A stretch of DNA of 64,000 nt from OLB7 sp966250335 (GTDB lineage Bacteria; Bacteroidota; Ignavibacteria; OLB7): assembly GCA_966250335.1 (NCBI GenBank), contig CBINGZ010000014.1, positions 1 to 64,000 of the forward strand, read 5' to 3'. The notes under the pieces are model-generated. The model saw only the letters and a list, made by a program, of their open reading frames with translations, searched no databases and was not told the DNA's origin. Of this stretch, positions 53,133 to 62,076 are shown piece after piece (within the stretch, counting starts at the first letter, position 1; every line of letters starts with the position of its first letter). The translations under genes and the position numbers were made by a program.

Positions 53133-55193
53133 ATGAATTCATCGTACCGTATCGTCCGGAACGTACTCTTCGTGCTGACGGCCGGAGGGGTGCTGGCGGC
53201 ATGCCAGCCGTTCCGCAACTTCACCACGTACTACAATCTGTTCTACAACATGGAACGGATCATGGGGGAGGTGGAGGACGAGCTCCTCTACATGCGTGAG
53301 CAGAAGACCCCGGAGCCGAGCTACTACATCCCCTACGACGACCAGTCGCTTGCCGGCGTCAGGATCTTCCACCACCTCGACAGGCGGTCGATGACCCCGG
53401 ATGAGACCAAGGCGAACAAGATCAAACTCGATTCGATCCTCCTCAAGGGCTCCAAGCTCCTGGAACGGAGCGCCAAGAGCGACTACGTCCCGGACGCCGT
53501 CTTCTATATCGCCAAGACATATTTCTACGAGAGGGAATGGTTCCTCTCGCAGCAGCGCGGCATGGACCTGATCAACCACTTCCCGGAGAGCCGCTGGTAT
53601 CCCGACGCCCATCTGCTGGTGGCGATGGATATGATGCAGCAGGGGAACCTGGAGGACGCCGAGCCGATGATCTCCAAGACGATCGATATCGCATGGGGAA
53701 GGAAGCGGAAGGATGTGCTGACCGAGGCGTTCCGCCTGAGCGCCGATTTCTATGTGGGACAGGGGGATCTGGAGAGCGCCATGAAGCCGTACCGCCGCGC
53801 GCTCCTGCTGAGCACCGACGGCGAGGAACGGGCCCGCTGGCAGTACGAGATCGGCGCCCTCTACTTCCGGGGAGCCCGGTTCGAGGAGGGGCTGGAGGCG
53901 TTCGACAAGGTGGAGGATTATTCTCCCGATATCCTCACCCAGTTCCAGACCGGCCTGCAGCGCGCCGTCACGCTCCGTACCCTCGGTCGGGCGGAGGAGG
54001 CGGTGGAGCAGATCGAGGAGCTTGCCGACAACGAGAACTTCGAGCCGTGGTATGCGATGCTGGAACTGGAGCAGTCGAACCTCGATGCGGAGAAGCCGGG
54101 GGGACGGGAGATCCAGGACAGCACGATTCAGCGGATCGATTCGATGGCGAAAGGGCGGAACTACGCCACCTACGGCATCTACGAGCGGGGGGTCCGCGCC
54201 TTCAGGGCGGGAGATTACAAGACGGCCCACACGAACTTCGTGAAGGTGCAGTCGGTGCAGGCGCCGTTCCAGCGGAGGGCGCAGCGCTACGCGGCGATCC
54301 TCGGGGAGTATCTCGACCAGCACAACCGCGCCTGGCAGCTCACCCGCATCCCCCTGACCGAATATCCCGACTCCACGAAGGCGGCGGCCTCCGACGCGTA
54401 CTACAAGATCGCCCGTGTCTTCGCCACGCTCGGCAACAAGGACTCGCTCCGCTTCTACTATCTCAAGGCGATGGACTGGAGCCCCCGCGGTTCGCTCCAG
54501 TGGGAACGGGCGCTCTACGCCGAATCGGTGCGCGCCCGCGACGAGGGGAGAAGCGTCTACGCCGACTCGCTCCTGATGGAGATCGCCCGGAACAACTCCC
54601 TCAGCGAGTACGCCGACGAGGCCCGTCTGCGGCTGAACTTCACCGACTACGCCAAGAACGACCCGGCGCGCGACGCCTATCAGTCGGGCTACAACAGCAT
54701 GCGGAACGACAGGAACTACCCGTACGCCATCTCCAGGTTCCAGGAGGTGATCGACAGGTATCCCGGCTCCGAGTATGCTCCGAAGGCGTTCTACGCCATC
54801 GGGCTCATCTACGAGCAGATGCTCGACAACCGCGACAGCGCCTTCGTCTACTACTCGCAGGTGATCGATCTCTACCCGGAGAGCGAGCAGGCGAAGGAGG
54901 TGCAGCCGCTGATCGAGGCGGTGATCGCCGCGCGGATCAAAAGCCAGGGGATGAGCGATCCGTCGTCGCCGCGGGAGGAGGGACTGCTCCCTCTCGATCA
55001 GCCGCTGGTTCCCTCCGGGAACGAGGATGTGGAGCCGGCGACGATCGAGCCGAACGGGGGAGTGAGCATCGACCCGAACGTGCAGGTGACGCCGCCGCCG
55101 AACAACGCCATCCGCCAGCTTCCGGCGATGCGGCCCGATTCGCTGAAGATTCCGACGGATACTGCGACCCGGGTGAGGAGGGGACGGCGCTAG
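53133..55193 (+). CDS. porW: TPR lipoprotein, candidate T9SS component PorW/SprE
   Basis: This 686-residue protein has a lipoprotein signal ('RNVLFVLTAGGVLAAC', lipobox LAAC) followed at once by 'FRNFTTYYNLFYNMERIM'. This is close to the NTTxxYNxYFN opening of PorW/SprE, the outer-membrane T9SS lipoprotein. The rest is TPR-like repeats to about residue 600 ('AFYAIGLIYEQMLDNRDSAF') and a Pro-rich tail. PorW in Porphyromonas gingivalis links the PorLM motor to the outer-membrane complex. The T9SS cargo genes in the window support the assignment, but it rests on motif likeness only. A generic TPR lipoprotein is the alternative. Confidence 0.6.
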   Translation: MNSSYRIVRNVLFVLTAGGVLAACQPFRNFTTYYNLFYNMERIMGEVEDELLYMREQKTPEPSYYIPYDDQSLAGVRIFHHLDRRSMTPDETKANKIKLDSILLKGSKLLERSAKSDYVPDAVFYIAKTYFYEREWFLSQQRGMDLINHFPESRWYPDAHLLVAMDMMQQGNLEDAEPMISKTIDIAWGRKRKDVLTEAFRLSADFYVGQGDLESAMKPYRRALLLSTDGEERARWQYEIGALYFRGARFEEGLEAFDKVEDYSPDILTQFQTGLQRAVTLRTLGRAEEAVEQIEELADNENFEPWYAMLELEQSNLDAEKPGGREIQDSTIQRIDSMAKGRNYATYGIYERGVRAFRAGDYKTAHTNFVKVQSVQAPFQRRAQRYAAILGEYLDQHNRAWQLTRIPLTEYPDSTKAAASDAYYKIARVFATLGNKDSLRFYYLKAMDWSPRGSLQWERALYAESVRARDEGRSVYADSLLMEIARNNSLSEYADEARLRLNFTDYAKNDPARDAYQSGYNSMRNDRNYPYAISRFQEVIDRYPGSEYAPKAFYAIGLIYEQMLDNRDSAFVYYSQVIDLYPESEQAKEVQPLIEAVIAARIKSQGMSDPSSPREEGLLPLDQPLVPSGNEDVEPATIEPNGGVSIDPNVQVTPPPNNAIRQLPAMRPDSLKIPTDTATRVRRGRR

Positions 55194-55290
55194 GCTCCCG
55201 GGAAATCGCTCGTTCGGGGCCGTGAGTTCTCCGAAAACGGCAAAGAAGCATATCAATCTGCGGCTCCGGGGCTTTTTGGCCTTGGAGCCG

Positions 55291-55321
55291 TTTCGCTTCG
55301 GGAGGGATTTCCGTACCTTTG
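55291..55321 (+). promoter_or_regulatory. Putative promoter with TACCTTTG 8 bases before pyrK
   Basis: TTTC (55291-55294), 19 bases, TACCTTTG (55314-55321, exact -7 match). The -33 part is weak. The ATG at 55330 (or GTG 55327) follows within 5-8 bases, suggesting a leaderless message. Confidence 0.35.
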
Positions 55322-55329
55322 CGGCCGTG

Positions 55330-56133
55330 ATGATTCAAGAGACGGTTACGATCACCCGGTCCGCCCGCGTTGCGGACAACGTTCATATCCTCGAATTCGA
55401 GTCCGAGCATATCGCACGGGGGGCCCTTCCGGGGCAGTTCCTCAACATCAAGCCGGATTCCTCGTTCGATCCGCTTCTGCGGAGGGCCTACAGCATCCAC
55501 CGCGTCCGGGGCACAAGCATCGAGATCATCTACAACGTCGTCGGCAGGGGCTCGGCGATCTTCGCGGCGAAGCGCCCCGGAGATCGGCTCGACATCCTCG
55601 GTCCGCTCGGCGTTCCGTTCCATTGCGAGCCGGGAACCCCGGGCGGGGAGTTCTCCGTTGCGATCCTCGTCTCCGGCGGTGTCGGTATCGCTCCGATGCC
55701 CTTCCTGGGGGATCACCTGCTGGCGACCGGCCGGAGCGTGGTGAACATTCACGGCGCGCGGAACGCCGGCATGATCGTCGACGACGGTCGCCTTGCCGAC
55801 GTCCGCTTCGCCACCGACGACGGCTCCCTCGGCTTCCATGGAAACGTCGTGGGGGCGCTGGAGCGTTATCTGCAGGAGGAGAGTCCGGCCGCCCCGAGAG
55901 TCTTCGCCTGCGGGCCGAACCGGATGCTGACGGCGCTGGGAGATTTCTGCACGCTCCGTGGGGTGCCGCTGGAGGTCTCGCTGGAGTGCCAGATGGCCTG
56001 CGGCGTCGGCATCTGCCAGGGATGCCCGGTCGAGATGACCACCGGCAACAGGCTCTACTCCCTCGTCTGCACGCACGGCCCGAACTACGAGTACGGCGAT
56101 ATCAACATGGAATCGCTCCCTTCGGTCCATTGA
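55330..56133 (+). CDS. pyrK: Dihydroorotate dehydrogenase B electron-transfer subunit
   Basis: This 267-residue FAD/[2Fe-2S] protein passes electrons from PyrD to NAD+. The flavin part has 'PLLRRAYSIHRV', and the NAD part 'ILVSGGVGIAPMPFLG' and 'VFACGPNRML'. The C-terminal 'LECQMACGVGICQGCPVEM' and a later 'LVC' supply the four [2Fe-2S] cysteines. pyrD follows 76 bp downstream. The N-terminal extension upstream of 55330 is not needed. Confidence 0.92.
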   Translation: MIQETVTITRSARVADNVHILEFESEHIARGALPGQFLNIKPDSSFDPLLRRAYSIHRVRGTSIEIIYNVVGRGSAIFAAKRPGDRLDILGPLGVPFHCEPGTPGGEFSVAILVSGGVGIAPMPFLGDHLLATGRSVVNIHGARNAGMIVDDGRLADVRFATDDGSLGFHGNVVGALERYLQEESPAAPRVFACGPNRMLTALGDFCTLRGVPLEVSLECQMACGVGICQGCPVEMTTGNRLYSLVCTHGPNYEYGDINMESLPSVH

Positions 56134-56209
56134 GATCGGTCCGCCCTCCGCATCCGCCGATTTGTATACGTGTACGTCCGCGTACGCTGGAGGTCCTCTC
56201 GGGACGTCC

Positions 56210-57175
56210 ATGAACACATCAACGACCCTCATGCCCTCTACCGAGATCACGATACGGAACGCGACGTTCAAGAACCCGGTGCTGACCGCCTCCGGCACGT
56301 TCGGCTACGGTCTGGAATGCGATCAGCTGGTCGATGTCTCCCGGCTCGGCGCCGTCGTCACCAAGAGCATCAGCCGGAAACCGCGTGTCGGAAACCCGCC
56401 GCAGCGGATCGCCGAGGCGAGCGCCGGCATGCTCAACTCGATCGGCCTGGCGAACGTCGGCGTCGATCTCTTCCTCAATGAAAAGCTCCCCCTGCTGATC
56501 GAACGCCGCGCCACGGTGATCGTGAATATCGCGGCGAGCTCGATCGAGGAGTACTGCTATGTCCTGGAGCGATGCGAGGAGCATGAGGGGATCGCCGGCT
56601 ACGAGATCAACGTCAGCTGTCCGAACGTGAAGGATGGAGGGCTCAGTTTCGGCACCAACTGCGACTCCGTTGCGGAGATCACCCGTCAGCTCAGGAGACT
56701 GACCGACCGGATGCTCGCCATGAAACTGACGCCGAACGTCACCTCGATCGGGGAGTTCGCCAGGGCATGCGAGGCGGAGGGGGCCGACGCCGTGAGCTGC
56801 ATCAACACGTTCCTCGGAATGGCGGTGGACGTCAGGACGCGGCGGCCCAAGATCGCCACGATCACCGGCGGCTACTCCGGCCCGGCGATCAAGCCGATGG
56901 CGCTGGCGAAGGTATACGAGGTGAAGAAGGCGGTGAAGATTCCGATTATCGGCATCGGTGGGATCATGACGGCGGAGGACGCCATCGAGTTCATGATCGT
57001 GGGGGCCTCGCTGATCCAGCTCGGAACGGTTCTCTTCGTCGATCCCGCCGCCGGCGTCTCGGTCGCCGGGGGGATCGAGGAATATCTCGTCAGGCACGGG
57101 ATGTCGTCGGTCACGGAGCTGATCGGCTCGCTCGACACCACCATGCAGCCGTCGCTGGTGGCGGCCGGCTGGTGA
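56210..57175 (+). CDS. pyrD: Dihydroorotate dehydrogenase, class 1B catalytic subunit
   Basis: PyrD oxidises dihydroorotate to orotate in UMP synthesis. The 321-residue protein shows 'NPVLTASGTFGYG', the catalytic cysteine in 'YEINVSCPNVKDGG' (class 1B; class 2 has Ser), 'AMKLTPNVTSIGEFARA' and the FMN phosphate loop 'IPIIGIGGIMTAEDAIEF'. Co-location with pyrK fits the class 1B heterotetramer that uses NAD+. The start could also be the ATG at 56231, seven codons later. Confidence 0.93.
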   Translation: MNTSTTLMPSTEITIRNATFKNPVLTASGTFGYGLECDQLVDVSRLGAVVTKSISRKPRVGNPPQRIAEASAGMLNSIGLANVGVDLFLNEKLPLLIERRATVIVNIAASSIEEYCYVLERCEEHEGIAGYEINVSCPNVKDGGLSFGTNCDSVAEITRQLRRLTDRMLAMKLTPNVTSIGEFARACEAEGADAVSCINTFLGMAVDVRTRRPKIATITGGYSGPAIKPMALAKVYEVKKAVKIPIIGIGGIMTAEDAIEFMIVGASLIQLGTVLFVDPAAGVSVAGGIEEYLVRHGMSSVTELIGSLDTTMQPSLVAAGW

Positions 57176-57287
57176 GCGTCTCCCGTTCCCTTCCTTCACC
57201 TACCCCGCTTTCCCCGTTCCGCAGGTTCGGGGGATGGAGTGATATAGATTGACCAAGTTCGTCATCAGGCGTGCCGAGACAGGCACC

Positions 57288-59597
57288 ATGAATATGTTCG
57301 ATCAGGGAACGGCCCCTGAGGGGACCCCCGCGCCCGAGCCCCCACGGAGCGTCGATTTCGTCAACGATCTGAACCCGGTCCAGCGGGAGGCGGCCACGAC
57401 GATCGACGGGCCGAGCCTGATCGTGGCCGGCGCCGGCTCCGGCAAGACCCGCGTCCTTACGTATCGCATCGCCTACCTTCTTGCCCAGGGCGTTCCCCCC
57501 TGGAACGTCCTTTCCCTCACCTTCACCAACAAGGCGGCGGCGGAGATGAAGGGGAGAATCGCCGGTCTGGTCGGCGAGTCGCGCGCGAAGCCGCTCTGGA
57601 TGGGGACGTTCCATTCCGTCTTCAGCCGCATCCTGCGGCGCGAGGCGGAGAAACTGGGCTATACCTCCAGCTTCACCATCTACGATACCGACGACTCCCT
57701 CTCGGTGGTTCGCGCCGTGATGAATCAGTTCGGCGTCTCCACGCAGGATTATTCCCCCAGAATGATCCTCTCCCGTATTTCCGGCGCAAAGAACACGATG
57801 CTGAGCCCGGCCGACTACCGGCGCAACGCGATAGAGTTCATCGAGCAGAAGATCGCGCCGATCTACGAGACCTACGAGCAGCGCCTCCGTTCCAGCAACG
57901 CGATGGATTTCGACGACCTGCTGGTGAAGACGATCGAGCTCTTCGAGAAGCACCCGGGGACCCTCCTCCGCTACCAGGAACAGTTCCGTTACGTGCTGAT
58001 CGACGAGTACCAGGACACGAACAGGGCCCAGTACGTCGTCGTAAAAATGATCGCGGAGCTGAACAAGAATATCTGCGTCGTCGGCGACGACGCCCAGTCG
58101 ATCTACAGATTCAGAGGCGCCGACATCAGGAACATCCTCGATTTCGAGCGGGACTACCCGGAGTACAAGATTTTCCGTCTGGAGCAGAATTATCGCTCCA
58201 CGAAGAACATTCTCTGCGCTGCCGACGACGTCATAAAAAACAACCGCAGGCAGATCGACAAGACCCTCTGGACCGACAACCGGGAGGGGGAGAAGATCCG
58301 CGTCGTCACGCTCCGCGACGAGCGTGAGGAGGGGGAGGAGGTGTTGAAGATCATCGAGCGGGAGATCCGCCAGGGGAACACCCTGAACGACATCGCCGTG
58401 CTCTACAGGACCAACTCGCAGTCCCTCTCGATCGAAGACGCGCTCCGGCGCCGGAACATCCCGTACGGGCTGGTGGGCGGGGTGGCGTTCTATCACAGGA
58501 AGGAGGTGAAGGACGCCCTGGCCTACATGCGGCTGGTGGTCAACGAGCGGGACGACGAGTCGTTCTCCCGTGCGATCAACACGCCGTCGCGGGGGATCGG
58601 GGAGGTGACGATGAAGCGTCTGCGCCTCTTCGCCGCCGAACGGGCGATCCCGCTCCTGGTCGCCGCCCGGCATCCGGAGCAGATCGCGGGGCTCACCCCG
58701 AGAGTCGGCGTCACCCTCTCGAAGTTCGCGGAGATGATCGACACGCGCCGCGCGCATCTGAACGATCTGCCGCTGGCCGAGTCGATGAGGATGCTCCTGA
58801 CCGACTCCGGTCTGCTCCAGAGCTATCGCGACGAGGAGACGCCGGAGGCGATCGCCCGGTGGGAGAACGTGCAGCGGATTCTGTCGCATATCGCCGAATA
58901 CAGCGAGGCGAACCCGAACGCGACGCTCGATCTCTACCTCCAGGAGATCTCGCTCCTCTCCGAGGTCGACACGTACGACGCCTCGATGGAGCGGGTGACG
59001 CTCATGACGATCCATTCGGCCAAGGGGCTGGAGTACAACGTGGTGATCGTCGCCGGCATGGAGGAGGGGCTCTTCCCGGTCGGAAACGCGGCGCAGGACC
59101 AGGATGATCTGGAGGAGGAGCGGAGGCTCTTCTATGTGGCGGTCACCCGCGCGCGGCGGGTCCTCTATCTTACCAACTGCGAACGCCGTTACAGGTTCGG
59201 CGAGCTGAGCTATCCGACTTCGTCCCGCTTTCTGGCGGAGATGCGTCCGGAGATCGTGGAGTTCAATTCGACGGCGCCGCCGCGCCCCTCGGCCGGAACA
59301 TACCAGACCGGGAGGAGCGGAGGAAGTCGGGAATCGTTCTCCACGTTCCGCGCCACGACCAGGCCGACGGCCCAGCGGAAGGAGCCGGAGGAGAACTACG
59401 AGCAGGCGTTCCACGACGACTATTCGCAGGAGCCGAGGGCGATCCGTGTGGGCTCCGTGGTGACGCATCCGTCGTTCGGCAGGGGGAAGGTGCAGGGGAT
59501 CGTCGGCAGCGGCGACAAGACGAAACTGACCGTGCGATTCGACTCGGTCGGCACCAAGCAGCTCATGCTGAAATTCGCGAACCTGACGCTGGTCTGA
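57288..59597 (+). CDS. pcrA: PcrA/UvrD-type DNA helicase
   Basis: This 769-residue superfamily 1 3'-5' helicase acts in repair and replication-fork maintenance. Motifs in order: Walker A 'AGAGSGKTRV', 'TFTNKAAAEMKGRI', 'GTFHSVFSRILR', Walker B 'VLIDEYQDTNRAQY', 'GDDAQSIYRFRGAD', 'LEQNYRST', 'TIHSAKGLEYNVVIVAGMEE' and 'YVAVTRARR'. The C-terminal about 70 residues ('GSVVTHPSFGRGKVQGIVGS') form the Tudor-like domain of PcrA that binds RNA polymerase. The start at ATG 57288 is preferred to an upstream TTG at 57249. Confidence 0.93.
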   Translation: MNMFDQGTAPEGTPAPEPPRSVDFVNDLNPVQREAATTIDGPSLIVAGAGSGKTRVLTYRIAYLLAQGVPPWNVLSLTFTNKAAAEMKGRIAGLVGESRAKPLWMGTFHSVFSRILRREAEKLGYTSSFTIYDTDDSLSVVRAVMNQFGVSTQDYSPRMILSRISGAKNTMLSPADYRRNAIEFIEQKIAPIYETYEQRLRSSNAMDFDDLLVKTIELFEKHPGTLLRYQEQFRYVLIDEYQDTNRAQYVVVKMIAELNKNICVVGDDAQSIYRFRGADIRNILDFERDYPEYKIFRLEQNYRSTKNILCAADDVIKNNRRQIDKTLWTDNREGEKIRVVTLRDEREEGEEVLKIIEREIRQGNTLNDIAVLYRTNSQSLSIEDALRRRNIPYGLVGGVAFYHRKEVKDALAYMRLVVNERDDESFSRAINTPSRGIGEVTMKRLRLFAAERAIPLLVAARHPEQIAGLTPRVGVTLSKFAEMIDTRRAHLNDLPLAESMRMLLTDSGLLQSYRDEETPEAIARWENVQRILSHIAEYSEANPNATLDLYLQEISLLSEVDTYDASMERVTLMTIHSAKGLEYNVVIVAGMEEGLFPVGNAAQDQDDLEEERRLFYVAVTRARRVLYLTNCERRYRFGELSYPTSSRFLAEMRPEIVEFNSTAPPRPSAGTYQTGRSGGSRESFSTFRATTRPTAQRKEPEENYEQAFHDDYSQEPRAIRVGSVVTHPSFGRGKVQGIVGSGDKTKLTVRFDSVGTKQLMLKFANLTLV

Positions 59598-60093
59598 GGG
59601 GGTCGGGGCGAAATCGCGGCACGATTTATGCATCCGGAATTGATGGTGCGAGAGGGCTCTCCGGGCTTGAAACCGGCGAAAAAACGAAGAATTTTGGTTA
59701 ACAGCCTTGTAATCGATATTCTTCTTGATTTGTAAGGAGATCCTAACGTATTATCGCCGTAGCGGCACAATTCTTCGGAGTACCGTCCAGGATTTCCTGG
59801 CTTCCCACTCGTGTATTCCGCCTCTTGCGTATCTTTGCCGACCCTCCTTGCGCGTTGGATCTGTCAACCTAATTCCGGGAATCTTATCGAGACCTCGATA
59901 CCCTTTGCGCACTCTTTATCCTATCAGAAATCTTGTGGCGTGCCACATGGTGGATGACGGCATTTCCGGAACCGTTTCGTACGACGTCAACGCAAGTATC
60001 CATCTATCCCCGTAGAGACCATACCCGTTGTTCTAAGCGCATACAACCAAGTTTGTCGTTCACTTACTCTCCCTCTAGAAAGGAACTTGAACT
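59598..60093. other. 496-bp upstream region of the PorM-like gene
   Basis: This region is AT-richer than its surroundings, with an exact TATCTTTG -7 box at 59830-59837 and then a leader of about 255 bases before the ATG at 60094. No stable RNA gene was recognised. AAGGAA precedes the start by about 11 bases. Confidence 0.5.
59830..59837 (+). promoter_or_regulatory. Bacteroidota-type -7 box (TATCTTTG)
   Basis: This is an exact TAnnTTTG match upstream of the PorM-like gene. No clear TTG at 18-21 bases upstream; the nearest is a TTCC at 59802. Confidence 0.3.
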
Positions 60094-61944
60094 ATGTCCA
60101 AAGGTGGAGCTGGCAAGGTATATTTCGTCCTGTACCTTGCCGTCATTCTCGAACTGTTGATCATCTTCATCGAACGCGATGAAGCTGAAGAGGGGCTGCG
60201 GCGGCAGCAGCAGCAGGCGATCGAGATCGTCCAGACGATCCTTTCGCAGCTCCAGACAGGCAGCGGCGCTTCAGGAATCACGGTCAACCCCCGCGATCAG
60301 ATCGTCCTGGACCCCAGCGACGACACGAAGAATGCTCGGAACTATGTGGCGATCGTCTCGGTAGGCGACCCGCGCGCCTCGTTCGAATACGGCGGCAAGC
60401 AGGTCAAGGGAGACGATATCCCCAAGCTCGAATATATCGTCTCGCATAACAGCAACAGCGAGCTTCTGGAAGATGAGCTCGGACCCGACACGGCCGATAT
60501 CGAAGGGGGCTCGAAGATCTTCACGGCGGAGCTCGGCACGGAGGTCGGTTCGTACACGGAGCCCCGTCAGACCTACGGCGGAAGCGTTCCGGCGGAAGAT
60601 CCGAACGCCTATTTCTTCCTGGATGAAGTGAAGACCGCCGAACAGGTCGCCAAGGGTGTCCGTGTCAAGGTCTTCAACATCAACTTCAAGCCGAACCAGG
60701 GGAAGGGATGGTACAGACTCCGTCTCTTCTCGCAGACGAACAAGATCGTCGGTATCACCGGCTCCAAGGCGAACCCGGACGACACGGTCCGTATCGGCAA
60801 CGTGAAGCTGACGGTGAAGCAGCTGGAGAACGTCCGGAAGGCGCTGGGCCGCAAGGGGACGGCCGGTGAGCAGGCTCCGCAGGTGCTGGAGTATATCGAC
60901 AAGCTGCTGACCCCCGGCGCGGGCGCCGACTTCGAGCAGAACAAGGCGTACAATTCGTTCAACGTCCGTGTCGACGAGCCGCCGTTTGTGAAGCCGAACG
61001 ATCCGGTCGCCGAAATTCTCGTTCCGCGCGACACGATCTACTGGTATGCCGGCGCTCCGGTCCGCATCCCGGTTCGCCTCGGTCCGGCCGAGGGAACGTT
61101 CGGTGTGGTCGGTTTCACGCTGGAGCCGACCGAGGAGAAGGGACTGGGAAGCTTCGACGCGGTTCTTCAGAACCCGGCCGAAGGAGATATCCCGATCATC
61201 GCCCGCGCGCAGACGGCTGCCGGCGAGCAGGTGAAGGAGAAGGTCCTGAGAGTCTTCAAGCCGCAGCTTCGCGGCAAGTGGAAAGGGCTTCGCGCAGTTG
61301 TTGGAAAGAAGTATAATCCGTCGAGCGAGTGGACCGACTCGGAAATCCCCGAGTCGCACTATCAGACCGTCGTGGAGCTGAACGGAGCGGTGGCTCTGGA
61401 TCAGGCCGGCGTGACGTTCAAGGATTCGGAGCTGCCGGAGGCGATCACGGTTCGTGAGAACACGAAGACGATCAAGTCGACGGTCTACTGGAAGCCGAGC
61501 GGAACTTCCGACAGGGGACAGTGGGTTCCATTGTTAAGCAATGATCCGCAGTCGTCCGCCGCAATCAAGCCGGGTGAAACCAGCATCGCCTATCAGGCGC
61601 CGGAGCAGTCCGACGGCTTCACCTATTCGTGGGTGATCACGCCGAAGAAGAACAACGAGAGCTTCGGTCCGGTCGTGCTCAAGCAGAAGACCGGTCCCGG
61701 CGCGAACGACTTCTCGCCGGTGCAGGCCACGGTCAACTGCGAGGATTGCGCCCAGTTCGGCGTGACCTACCGTCTGACGCAGGCCGACGACTTCAACTGG
61801 AATCTGCTGATGGAAGCGGACCTGAAGAAGGTGCCGCCGACCATCAACGGAAAGCGATTCGACCTCACGATCGACATGACCGGAAAAGGGGGCGCGGTCA
61901 ACACCGGCGTCGTTCAGGTCGACGTCCGGGTCGCTAAAAAATAA
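60094..61944 (+). CDS. GldM/PorM-like membrane-anchored T9SS protein (candidate)
   Basis: This 616-residue protein has a short basic cytoplasmic N-terminus (MSKGGAGK), one membrane helix (about 9-26, 'VYFVLYLAVILELLIIF', with a buried E20), a helical membrane-proximal segment (about 27-55) and then beta-rich, Ig-like periplasmic domains ('IYWYAGAPVRIPVRLG', 'LGSFDAVLQNPAEGDI', 'VQVDVRVAKK'). The plan equals GldM/PorM, the periplasm-spanning shaft of the T9SS motor, though the usual length is about 515. No gldL-like gene precedes it; pcrA is upstream. The assignment is by architecture and the T9SS context, not by a verified match. Confidence 0.5.
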   Translation: MSKGGAGKVYFVLYLAVILELLIIFIERDEAEEGLRRQQQQAIEIVQTILSQLQTGSGASGITVNPRDQIVLDPSDDTKNARNYVAIVSVGDPRASFEYGGKQVKGDDIPKLEYIVSHNSNSELLEDELGPDTADIEGGSKIFTAELGTEVGSYTEPRQTYGGSVPAEDPNAYFFLDEVKTAEQVAKGVRVKVFNINFKPNQGKGWYRLRLFSQTNKIVGITGSKANPDDTVRIGNVKLTVKQLENVRKALGRKGTAGEQAPQVLEYIDKLLTPGAGADFEQNKAYNSFNVRVDEPPFVKPNDPVAEILVPRDTIYWYAGAPVRIPVRLGPAEGTFGVVGFTLEPTEEKGLGSFDAVLQNPAEGDIPIIARAQTAAGEQVKEKVLRVFKPQLRGKWKGLRAVVGKKYNPSSEWTDSEIPESHYQTVVELNGAVALDQAGVTFKDSELPEAITVRENTKTIKSTVYWKPSGTSDRGQWVPLLSNDPQSSAAIKPGETSIAYQAPEQSDGFTYSWVITPKKNNESFGPVVLKQKTGPGANDFSPVQATVNCEDCAQFGVTYRLTQADDFNWNLLMEADLKKVPPTINGKRFDLTIDMTGKGGAVNTGVVQVDVRVAKK

Positions 61945-61960
61945 CCATGCCGATTCGGGG

Positions 61961-61993
61961 CGGGAGGGAGCATCACCAGGATGCTCCCTCCCG
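61961..61993 (+). terminator. Perfect 14-bp hairpin between the PorM-like gene and the next gene
   Basis: CGGGAGGGAGCATC (61961-61974), loop ACCAG, GATGCTCCCTCCCG (61980-61993), without mismatch and 16 bases after the stop codon. There is no T-run, so partial termination or mRNA protection is more likely than a full stop. Confidence 0.55.
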
Positions 61994-62076
61994 GTTCCCG
62001 CGTTCCGTCCGGGCCTTCAGCCGGGCCCGCCTCAGCTAGACGATCCAAACACAATTCATTCATACGGACAGATCCT

